DNA of 11,553 bases from positions 1 through 11,553 of the forward strand of contig JAITLA010000140.1 of NCBI GenBank assembly GCA_031278145.1, written 5' to 3'. Of the stretch, positions 5,921 through 11,553 are shown one piece after another. A program made the position numbers and the translations under genes. This stretch comes from Eubacteriales Family XIII. Incertae Sedis bacterium (lineage in GTDB: Bacteria > Bacillota_A > Clostridia > Peptostreptococcales > Anaerovoracaceae). Under the pieces are notes generated by a model, which worked only from the letters and a program-made list of their open reading frames with translations, ran no database searches and was not told the DNA's origin. Each line of letters opens with the position of its first letter. Positions within the stretch are counted from its first letter, which is position 1.

Positions 5921-6028
5921 GGGGACGGTTCATTTGTGTAACACATACAATGTTGGAATTGCGCGATTTACCGGCACGGGCCACAGTGCCAAACCTGCCC
6001 AATACACAAAAGAACCGTCCCCGTGTGT
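5915..6028. mobile_element. 114-bp inverted-repeat element, REP/MITE-like
   Basis: The ends, 5915-5940 and 6003-6028, are inverted repeats matching at 24 of 26 positions; each contains GGGGACGGTTC followed by an ATTTGTGT or TTTTGTGT end. Between them are 62 bp containing a small hairpin (GGCAC 5973-5977, GTGCC 5986-5990) and the palindrome TGTGTAACACA (5935-5945). No open reading frame fits inside. The symporter homology ends exactly at the left boundary. GGGGACGGTTC-type ends are, from memory, common in repeats linked to IS200-like/REP-associated transposases in Firmicutes and other bacteria, so a non-autonomous element is the best guess. I see no clear target-site duplication. Confidence 0.7.
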
Positions 6029-6111
6029 ACTGCCGGCGGGGGATTGGGCGGCGGCGTTCAATTGATTTTTGGATACATTCACGGCGATGGCGGGTCGCGC
6101 GGAGGGCGCTT
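6029..6111 (+). other. Leader region of the pyr operon
   Basis: 83 nt between the inverted-repeat element and pyrB. A GGAGGG ribosome binding site lies 5-6 nt before the pyrB ATG. I find no convincing -35/-10 pair here (TACATT at 6074-6079 is the only loose -10 match, without a -35), no PyrR-binding attenuator and no terminator. The promoter may therefore lie within or left of the repeat element, or be of a form I do not recognise. Confidence 0.4.
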
Positions 6112-7050
6112 ATGGATTTGAAAGGCAGAAGCTTGTTGGAACCCTTGGATTTCAGCGTGGAGGAAACGGAATTCCTCTTCGCGCTGGCGGGGCGCGTCAT
6201 GGACGCGCCGCAGGACTTCGCGGAGGCTTGCCGAGGCCGGCTGCTCGCCACGCTGTTCTACGAGCCGAGCACGCGGACGCGCTTCAGCTTCGAGGCCGCG
6301 ATGCTGCGGCTCGGGGGCCGGGTGATCGGTTTTTCGGAGCCGGGATCGAGCTCGGTCGCCAAGGGCGAGAGCATAGCGGACACGATCCGAACCGTGGCCT
6401 GCTATGCGGATATCGCCGTGATACGGCATCCCAAGGAGGGCGCGCCACGCGTCGCCGCCGCGCATACGGACATCCCCGTGATCAACGCAGGGGACGGAGG
6501 CCACCAGCATCCCACGCAGACGCTGACGGACCTTCTGACCGTCAAGCGCGAGAAGGGCGGTTTTGAAAATCTGACCGTCGGCCTCTGCGGCGATCTGAAG
6601 TTCGGCCGCACGGTGCATTCGCTGATCAAGGCGCTCGCCCGTTACAAGGGTGTCCGTTTCGCGCTCGTTTCGCCGGAGGAGCTGCGGGTTCCCGAGTACG
6701 TGCGCAAGGAGGTCCTGCAGCGGACGGGGACGCCGTTTTGGGAAACGGAGGACCTGCCCGAGGCGATGCCGTCCCTGGACGTCCTCTACATGACGCGGGT
6801 GCAGCGGGAGCGCTTCTTCAACGAGGCGGACTACATACGCCTGAAGGACAGCTATATCCTGGACGCGGAGAAGCTGCGCCGCGCGCGCGCCGATATGATG
6901 GTGCTGCATCCCCTGCCGCGCGTCAACGAGATCGCGACCGAGGTGGACGCGGATCCGCGGGCCTTCTATTTCAAGCAGGCCAAGAACGGCATGTACATCC
7001 GCATGGCGCTGATCATGGCGCTGCTGGGCGCAGAGGCCGCGCGCCTCTGA
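6112..7050 (+). CDS. pyrB: Aspartate carbamoyltransferase catalytic chain, 312 aa
   Basis: It joins carbamoyl phosphate and L-aspartate to give N-carbamoyl-aspartate, the committed step of pyrimidine synthesis, in the cytosol. The carbamoyl phosphate site is [13 protein letters not shown] (49-61), with the STRTR core at 53-57. The mobile loop SVAKGES (81-87) supplies Ser81 and Lys84, shared between subunits. HQHPTQ (131-136), DLKFGRT (161-167) and HPLPR (266-270, aspartate side) are all present. Length equals the E. coli chain. The ATG at 6112 has GGAGGG just ahead; the open frame extends upstream through the repeat element but shows no family sequence there. It leads the pyr operon and is followed by pyrI, so the enzyme is probably the allosteric catalytic/regulatory type. 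Confidence 0.97.
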   Translation: MDLKGRSLLEPLDFSVEETEFLFALAGRVMDAPQDFAEACRGRLLATLFYEPSTRTRFSFEAAMLRLGGRVIGFSEPGSSSVAKGESIADTIRTVACYADIAVIRHPKEGAPRVAAAHTDIPVINAGDGGHQHPTQTLTDLLTVKREKGGFENLTVGLCGDLKFGRTVHSLIKALARYKGVRFALVSPEELRVPEYVRKEVLQRTGTPFWETEDLPEAMPSLDVLYMTRVQRERFFNEADYIRLKDSYILDAEKLRRARADMMVLHPLPRVNEIATEVDADPRAFYFKQAKNGMYIRMALIMALLGAEAARL

Positions 7051-7123
7051 GGCGGCCGGCGTCCGCCCGCAATCGAACGGCGCACCGCCCCGCTTGCGCG
7101 GCGGCTCGAAGGGAGGAATTTGA
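7051..7123 (+). other. pyrB-pyrI spacer with ribosome binding site
   Basis: This 73-nt GC-rich spacer holds a short CCGCC/GGCGG stem possibility followed by a strong GGGAGG site about 7 nt before the pyrI ATG. No T run follows the stem, so read-through into pyrI is expected. Confidence 0.4.
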
Positions 7124-7555
7124 ATGGTCGTCATCAACAGCATCGCCAAGGGCATCGTCATCGACCACATACGCGCGGGCTGCGGTATGCGGGTCCTCGC
7201 CTATCTGAACATCGACACGAGCCGCAACACCGTGGCTTTCATCATGAACGCCGCCAGCAAAAAGCACGGCAGCAAGGATCTGATCAAGATAGAGAACATC
7301 ACGGACGTCGATCTGGCGGTGCTCGGGCTTATCGATCACAACGCGACCGTGAACATCATAGAGGATCATATCATCGTCAGGAAGATCAAATTGCGGCTGC
7401 CCGAAACGGTGACGGACGTGATCAAATGCAAAAACCCGCGCTGCGTCACCTCGTCCGAGAGCGGCGTTGCGCATATATTCCGCCTCGTGGACGAGGACGC
7501 GAAGGAATACAGATGCGAATACTGCGACAACCTCGTGAAGGCGGGGGAATATTGA
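7124..7555 (+). CDS. pyrI: Aspartate carbamoyltransferase regulatory chain, 143 aa
   Basis: PyrI binds nucleotide effectors and assembles with PyrB trimers into allosteric ATCase. The N-terminal nucleotide-binding domain includes INSIAKGIVIDHI (4-16), the type of segment that holds effector contacts, and KDLIKIENI (51-59). The C-terminal zinc domain has four cysteines, Cys102 and Cys107 (CKNPRC) and Cys131 and Cys134 (CEYC), in the usual spacing. Length is slightly under the E. coli chain (153 aa). The ATG at 7124 is preceded by GGGAGG. pyrI next to pyrB is common in enteric bacteria, archaea and Clostridia, but Bacillus lacks it, which helps to place this organism. Feedback control by nucleotides at the enzyme level is likely. 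Confidence 0.96.
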   Translation: MVVINSIAKGIVIDHIRAGCGMRVLAYLNIDTSRNTVAFIMNAASKKHGSKDLIKIENITDVDLAVLGLIDHNATVNIIEDHIIVRKIKLRLPETVTDVIKCKNPRCVTSSESGVAHIFRLVDEDAKEYRCEYCDNLVKAGEY

Positions 7556-7563
7556 GGGGGCCG

Positions 7564-8991
7564 GTGCGGACGGGCGCGCCCGCGCGGGTGCTCGGCGCGT
7601 CGAGCCGGATATGGATACGCGGCGGCCGTGTGGTGGACCCCATAGCGGGGCGCGACGAGCCGGCGGATTTGTTCGTCAAAGACGGCGTGATCGCGGAGAT
7701 CGCGCCGGCGCGGCGGCGGGACGGCGCGTTCGTCACGGGCCTCGCCCTGCCCGGGGGCCTTCGCGTGATCGACGCCGCGGGCTGCGTCGTGGTTCCGGGC
7801 CTGATCGATTTGCACGTGCATTTCCGCGAGCCCGGCGCCGTCCGCAAGGAGAGCATCGCCACGGGCAGCATGGCCGCGGCGAAGGGCGGCTATACGACCG
7901 TCTGCTGCATGCCAAACACGACGCCCGCCGTGGACAATCGCGAAACGCTCCTGTTCGTGGACGGGCGCGGTCGCGCGGTCGGCCTCGTCAACCTGCTGTC
8001 CGCGGGCGCCCTCACGGAGGGCCGGGCCGGCCGCGCGCTCACCGATTTCGCAGCCATGGCCGACGCGCCGACGCGCTGCTTCGAGCTGATCGGAAAGGGC
8101 ATCTGCGCCCTGTCGGACGACGGCACGACCATACCGGACGCCGCGCTGATGCGCCGGGCGGCGGAGCGCGCCGCCGCGCTGGGGCTCGTGATCATGGACC
8201 ATCCCGAAAACGGCGCGCTCGGCGGCGGCGCGGTCAACGAGGGCCTGATGTCGAGGCGGCTGGGGCTTGGGGGCCTCCCCGCGCTCGCCGAGGTCGACAT
8301 CGTGGCGCGGGACATCGCGCTCGCCGAGGAAACGGGCGCGCACATACACCTGCAGCACATCAGCGCGCGGGCGAGCGTGGAGCTGATCCGCGCGGCGAAG
8401 GCGCGGGGCGTCAAGCTGAGCGCGGAAACCGCGCCGCACTACTTCGCGCTGACGGAGGAAGCCTTGCTGCGCGCGGGCACGAACGCGAAGATGAATCCGC
8501 CGCTCCGCACGGAATCCGACAGGCAGGCCGTGATCGACGCGCTCTGTGACGGAACGATAGACATCATCGCGACGGACCACGCGCCCCATACCGCAGAGGA
8601 AAAGGCGCTCCCGATGGCGGAAGCGCCCTTTGGCGTAACGGGGCTTGAGATCGCCTTCGCGATGGGGTATACCGTTCTCGTGCGCGGCGGCCGCCTGAAG
8701 CTGCCCGATCTGATCCGGCGCATGAGCGCGGATCCCGCCCGGCTGATCGGCCTGCCGCGCGGCAGCCTGCTCCCGGGCGCCGCCGCGGACATCGCGGTCA
8801 TCGACGTGGAACACCCCTATACGGTGAATTGCGACGATTTTGCGTCCAAGGGAAAAAACTGCCCCTTCGACGGCATGCGCGTATTCGGCAGGCCGCGCTG
8901 CACCTTGCGCGGCGGCGTCTTGACCTGGAGCGACGCCCTGTCGATTTTCATGAAGAAGAGAGGACGTCCTTATGATAGACAGACTGATTGA
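7564..8991 (+). CDS. pyrC: Dihydroorotase, class I, about 475 aa
   Basis: It closes N-carbamoyl-aspartate to dihydroorotate; a zinc amidohydrolase of the cytosol. Numbering from 7564: the N-terminal IRGGRVVDP (18-26), the zinc motif DLHVHFREPG (82-91, His84 and His86), MPNTTP (116-121), SDDGTT (184-189), DHPENG (212-217), HLQHISA (262-268), AETAPHYFALT (287-297), NPPLRT (311-316) and TDHAPH (337-342, catalytic Asp338). The start is uncertain. GTG at 7564 follows GAGGGGG with a short 3-nt gap; TTG at 7552 overlaps the pyrI stop (TTGA) and would add 4 residues; GTG at 7588 would drop 8. At about 475 aa it is longer than the usual 425-430, partly through extra residues near 47-66 (ARRRDGAFVTGLALPGG). 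It overlaps pyrF by 20 nt. Confidence 0.94.
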   Translation: MRTGAPARVLGASSRIWIRGGRVVDPIAGRDEPADLFVKDGVIAEIAPARRRDGAFVTGLALPGGLRVIDAAGCVVVPGLIDLHVHFREPGAVRKESIATGSMAAAKGGYTTVCCMPNTTPAVDNRETLLFVDGRGRAVGLVNLLSAGALTEGRAGRALTDFAAMADAPTRCFELIGKGICALSDDGTTIPDAALMRRAAERAAALGLVIMDHPENGALGGGAVNEGLMSRRLGLGGLPALAEVDIVARDIALAEETGAHIHLQHISARASVELIRAAKARGVKLSAETAPHYFALTEEALLRAGTNAKMNPPLRTESDRQAVIDALCDGTIDIIATDHAPHTAEEKALPMAEAPFGVTGLEIAFAMGYTVLVRGGRLKLPDLIRRMSADPARLIGLPRGSLLPGAAADIAVIDVEHPYTVNCDDFASKGKNCPFDGMRVFGRPRCTLRGGVLTWSDALSIFMKKRGRPYDRQTD

Positions 8992-9907
8992 GCGGATCGA
9001 AGGTCGGGGTGCGCCGATTGTCGTCGGCCTCGACCCGGCCTATGCGATGATCCCCGCGGATCTGCGCGCGGAATGCTTCGAAACGCACGGTCCGGGCCCG
9101 GGCGCCGTCGCGGCGATGTTCGCGGCGTACAACAGGCGGATCCTGGACGCCGTATGCGATCTGGTCCCGGTCGTGAAGCCGCAGATCGCCGTGTATGAGC
9201 AGCTCGGTCCCGACGGCCTTCGCGCCTATATCGACACGGCGCGTTACGCCGCAAAGAAGGGCCTTCTCGTGATAGGGGACGTGAAGCGCGGCGACATCGC
9301 GAGCACGGCGGAGGCCTACGCCGCCCACCTCGCGGGCGTCCGTATCGAATCGCGGGAATACGAGATCTGGGCGGAGGATGCGATCACGCTGAATCCCTAC
9401 ATGGGAGGCGACAGCCTTGCGCCCTTCCTGCGGGTCTGCGCGGCGCGCGACAAGGGCGTGTTCATCCTCGTGAAGACGAGCAATCCGGGCGGCGCGGACA
9501 TCCAGGACCAAGTGCTCGCGGCCTCGGGACTGACGGTCTGCGAGCATGTGGCGGATCTCGTTTCAAGCTGGGGCGCGGATCTGATCGGAAGCCGCGGTTA
9601 CAGCAAGGTGGGCGCCGTCGTCGGGGCGACCTTCGCCGCGCGGGGCGCGGCCCTGCGGGCGCGCATGCCGCGCGTGTTCTTCCTCGTGCCGGGCTACGGC
9701 GCGCAGGGGGCTGCGGGGAAGGATTTGCGCGGCTTCTTCGACAAGGACGGGGGCGGCTGCATCGTCAACTCGTCGCGCGGCATCATGGCGGCGTGGCAAA
9801 GCGACGCGCGCTTCGGCGCCGGCAACATCGGCGACGCCGCGCGCGAAGCGGTGCGCGTCATGCGGAGCGACATCGAAGACGCCCTGCGCGGGCGGGCTCC
9901 ATCGTGA
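8972..9907 (+). CDS. pyrF: Orotidine 5'-phosphate decarboxylase, long (type 2) form, 311 aa
   Basis: It converts OMP to UMP, the last step of de novo UMP synthesis. The catalytic lysine and aspartates are in IGDVKRGDIAST (101-112; Asp103, Lys105, Asp108). The N-terminal VVGLDP (17-22) and VVKPQIAVYE (67-76, Lys69) shape the substrate site, and LVPGYGAQG (238-246) is the phosphate-binding end, followed by NSSRGI (266-271). The 311-aa length and the insertion around 110-150 match the longer OMPDC group found in actinobacteria, myxobacteria and Clostridia rather than the roughly 230-aa form. The ATG at 8972 has GAGGA about 7 nt ahead and lies inside the end of pyrC. Its GTGA junction with pyrK suggests coupled translation. 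Confidence 0.96.
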   Translation: MIDRLIERIEGRGAPIVVGLDPAYAMIPADLRAECFETHGPGPGAVAAMFAAYNRRILDAVCDLVPVVKPQIAVYEQLGPDGLRAYIDTARYAAKKGLLVIGDVKRGDIASTAEAYAAHLAGVRIESREYEIWAEDAITLNPYMGGDSLAPFLRVCAARDKGVFILVKTSNPGGADIQDQVLAASGLTVCEHVADLVSSWGADLIGSRGYSKVGAVVGATFAARGAALRARMPRVFFLVPGYGAQGAAGKDLRGFFDKDGGGCIVNSSRGIMAAWQSDARFGAGNIGDAAREAVRVMRSDIEDALRGRAPS

Positions 9908-10731
9908 GCGGCGCGGCGCGCGACCTCCCCCGGCGTGCGTGCGGCGGTTTCCTCGCGGAGATCCTGCGCGTCGAGCGGATGGCGACGGACGTATACGGCA
10001 TGGTATTGGAGATCGAGGGCGGCGCGGCGCGCTATCCCGCGCCCCTGCCCGGACAATTCGTGAACGTGTATCTGAATGACGCGAGCCGGCTGCTGCCGCG
10101 CCCCTTCGGCGTGTGCGACTGGTCGGAGGGACGCCTGACGCTCGTCTTCGGCGCGGCCGGCGCGGGCACGCGCCAAATGGCCTCCTACGCGCGCGGCACC
10201 GCGCTGCGCGTGGGCCCGCCCGCGGGCCGGGGCTTCGATACGGACGCGGCGCGCGACGCCTCCCGCGTGACGCTGATAGGCGGCGGCCTCGGCGCGGCGC
10301 CGCTCCTGTTCCTCGCGCATGCCCTGCGCGGCGACGGCGCGCCGCCGCTGCGCGCCGTGCTGGGCTACCGGAGCGAGGTCTTTCTCGCGCCCGCCTTTGA
10401 TGCGGCGCGCGCCGCGTTGCACATCGCGACGGACGACGGATCGACGGGCTTTCACGGCAGCGCCGTCGCGCTCCTGAAGGAGCTCCCGCTTGCGGGCGGC
10501 GAGCGCTTCTTCGCCTGCGGCCCCGCGCCCATGCTGCGCGCCCTGTCCCGCTTCGCGAGCGGGCAGGGGATAGCCCTGCAACTCTCGCTCGAGGCGCGGA
10601 TGGGCTGCGGCTACGGGGCCTGCCTCGGCTGCGTCTGCAAGATCGCGGACGGGACGGAGGCCTTCGTCAACCGCAGGGTATGCCGGGACGGCCCCGTATT
10701 CGACGGAAGCGAGGTGATCTGGGATGTCTGA
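9904..10731 (+). CDS. pyrK: Dihydroorotate dehydrogenase electron-transfer subunit, 275 aa
   Basis: PyrK passes electrons from PyrD's FMN through an iron-sulfur cluster and FAD to NAD+. It has a ferredoxin-reductase-type FAD domain with RPFGV (66-70), a nucleotide-binding GGGLGAAPL (126-134) and CGPAPML (205-211), then a C-terminal [2Fe-2S] site: EARMGCGYGACLGCVC (230-245) with Cys235, Cys240 and Cys243, and the fourth ligand Cys260 in VCRDGPVF. All four ligands are present. I start it at GTG 9904, which overlaps the pyrF stop (GTGA). The Shine-Dalgarno match there is weak, as is common in coupled genes, and the family homology begins near residue 15, so a later start such as ATG at codon 26 is less likely. 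At 275 aa it is slightly longer than the usual 250-260. Confidence 0.95.
   Translation: MSGAARDLPRRACGGFLAEILRVERMATDVYGMVLEIEGGAARYPAPLPGQFVNVYLNDASRLLPRPFGVCDWSEGRLTLVFGAAGAGTRQMASYARGTALRVGPPAGRGFDTDAARDASRVTLIGGGLGAAPLLFLAHALRGDGAPPLRAVLGYRSEVFLAPAFDAARAALHIATDDGSTGFHGSAVALLKELPLAGGERFFACGPAPMLRALSRFASGQGIALQLSLEARMGCGYGACLGCVCKIADGTEAFVNRRVCRDGPVFDGSEVIWDV
10711..10719 (+). promoter_or_regulatory. Strong ribosome binding site for pyrD
   Basis: GAGGTGATC, complementary to the 16S rRNA 3' end over its whole length, lies in the pyrK coding sequence 4 nt before the pyrD ATG. It fixes the start at 10724. Confidence 0.75.
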
Positions 10732-11553
10732 ACCCGATCTGCGCGTCGCCTTCTGCGGCCTGAGCTTCCGCAATCCCGTCTTTACGGCCTCCGGGACCTT
10801 TTCGGCGCGGGAGAGCGGCCGCTTCTACGACTTCGCGCGGCTCGGCGCGGTTACGGCGAAGGGCGTTTCGGCGCGGCCTTGGCCCGGCAACCCGGCGCCG
10901 CGCATCGCGGAGAGCCCCTGCGGCATGCTGAACGCAATCGGGCTCGAAAACCCCGGCGTGGATCGCTTCATCGCGGAGGAACTGCCCTTCCTGCGGGCCC
11001 GCATCGGCGATTCGGACACGCGCGTCATCGCGAACGTGGCGGGGCACGGCGTGGACGAATACTGCGAGGTGGCGGAGAAGCTCGACGGCGCGGCCGTCGA
11101 TCTGCTGGAGCTCAACATATCCTGTCCGAACCTCCGCGCGGGCGGTCTTGCCTTCGGCACGGATGCGCGCGCGGCGGCGGAACTGACGGGCGCGGTGCGG
11201 CGGCGCGTGAAAAAACCGCTGATCGTGAAGCTCACGCCCAATGTGACGGACATAACGGAGATCGCGCGCGCGGTCGAGGCCGCGGGCGCGGACGCGCTTT
11301 CGCTCATCAACACCCTGATCGGCATGCGCATCGACGTGAACGCGCGCGCGCCGCTGCTCGCGAACGTGACGGGGGGACTGTCCGGGCCTGCGGTGAAGCC
11401 CGTCGCCTTGGCCATGGTATACAGGACGGCGCGCGCCGTAAGCATCCCCGTCATAGGCATGGGCGGCATCATGAGCGGCGAGGACGCCGCGGAATTCCTG
11501 ATGGCCGGCGCCTCCGCCGTCGCCGTGGGGACGGCCGCGCTGATCGATCCCGC
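10724..11553 (+). CDS. pyrD: Dihydroorotate dehydrogenase, class 1B catalytic subunit (cut at 3' end)
   Basis: It oxidises dihydroorotate to orotate on FMN, with PyrK handing electrons to NAD+. 276 complete codons are in the window; about 25-30 should be missing, as the family is near 300-310 aa. Visible motifs: NPVFTASGTF (17-26), TAKGVS (44-49, Lys46 near FMN), ESPCGMLNAIGLENPG (63-78), NISCPN (131-136) with the catalytic cysteine Cys134 that marks class 1 enzymes, VKLTPN (168-173), TGGLSGPAVKP (226-236), and the FMN phosphate site GMGGI (255-259) and VAVGTA (267-272). The adjacent pyrK supports class 1B. The ATG at 10724 overlaps the pyrK end by 8 nt. The window cuts the gene; it need not be broken. 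Confidence 0.96.
   Translation, partial: MSEPDLRVAFCGLSFRNPVFTASGTFSARESGRFYDFARLGAVTAKGVSARPWPGNPAPRIAESPCGMLNAIGLENPGVDRFIAEELPFLRARIGDSDTRVIANVAGHGVDEYCEVAEKLDGAAVDLLELNISCPNLRAGGLAFGTDARAAAELTGAVRRRVKKPLIVKLTPNVTDITEIARAVEAAGADALSLINTLIGMRIDVNARAPLLANVTGGLSGPAVKPVALAMVYRTARAVSIPVIGMGGIMSGEDAAEFLMAGASAVAVGTAALIDP

Noticed and set aside
5848..6111. N-terminal extension of pyrB through the repeat element
   Set aside because: The frame is open, but the sequence has no family similarity, and the ATG at 6112 has the ribosome binding site and gives the normal protein length.
1..11553. tRNA, rRNA, CRISPR array or phage genes
   Set aside because: I saw no cloverleaf-like segments, no regularly spaced repeats and no integrase, capsid or transposase coding sequence in the window.

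Overview
The window is GC-rich (roughly 65% G+C by eye) bacterial DNA, most likely from a high-GC member of the Clostridia or a related Firmicute. The reasons are strong AGGAGG-type ribosome binding sites, a consensus sigma-A promoter, a Gram-positive-style Tad gene set, and a pyr operon combining pyrI, a class 1B pyrD and pyrK. The species cannot be named from this sequence.

Left half (1 to about 5520, minus strand). A Tad/Flp-type pilus or secretion operon reads right to left. It begins with a near-perfect promoter (5493-5520) and a GC-rich, repeat-containing leader of about 190 nt. The genes follow in this order: a CpaB/RcpC-like SAF-domain protein, a TadZ/CpaE-like ParA-fold protein, a TadA/CpaF-like ATPase, TadB-like and TadC-like membrane proteins, then a run of very small single-span membrane proteins (49 aa, 48 aa, 139 aa and a cut-off fourth) whose N-termini resemble each other. 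The first three genes all start with TTG behind strong ribosome binding sites. Both nucleotide-binding proteins carry altered P-loops. The 49-aa and 48-aa genes are short and easy to overlook.

Middle (about 5520-6111). An AT-rich island holds the Tad promoter. To its right lie a terminator (5581-5619), an 88-codon C-terminal remnant of a sodium:solute symporter on the minus strand, and a 114-bp element with 26-bp imperfect terminal inverted repeats (core GGGGACGGTTC). The symporter homology stops at the outer edge of that element.

Right half (6112 to the end, plus strand). A tightly packed pyrimidine operon, pyrB-pyrI-pyrC-pyrF-pyrK-pyrD, encodes aspartate transcarbamoylase catalytic and regulatory chains, dihydroorotase, OMP decarboxylase, and the two subunits of an NAD-linked dihydroorotate dehydrogenase (pyrD is cut by the window end). 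The last four genes overlap, which suggests translational coupling. No carAB, pyrE, pyrR or PyrR-type attenuator is visible in the window.
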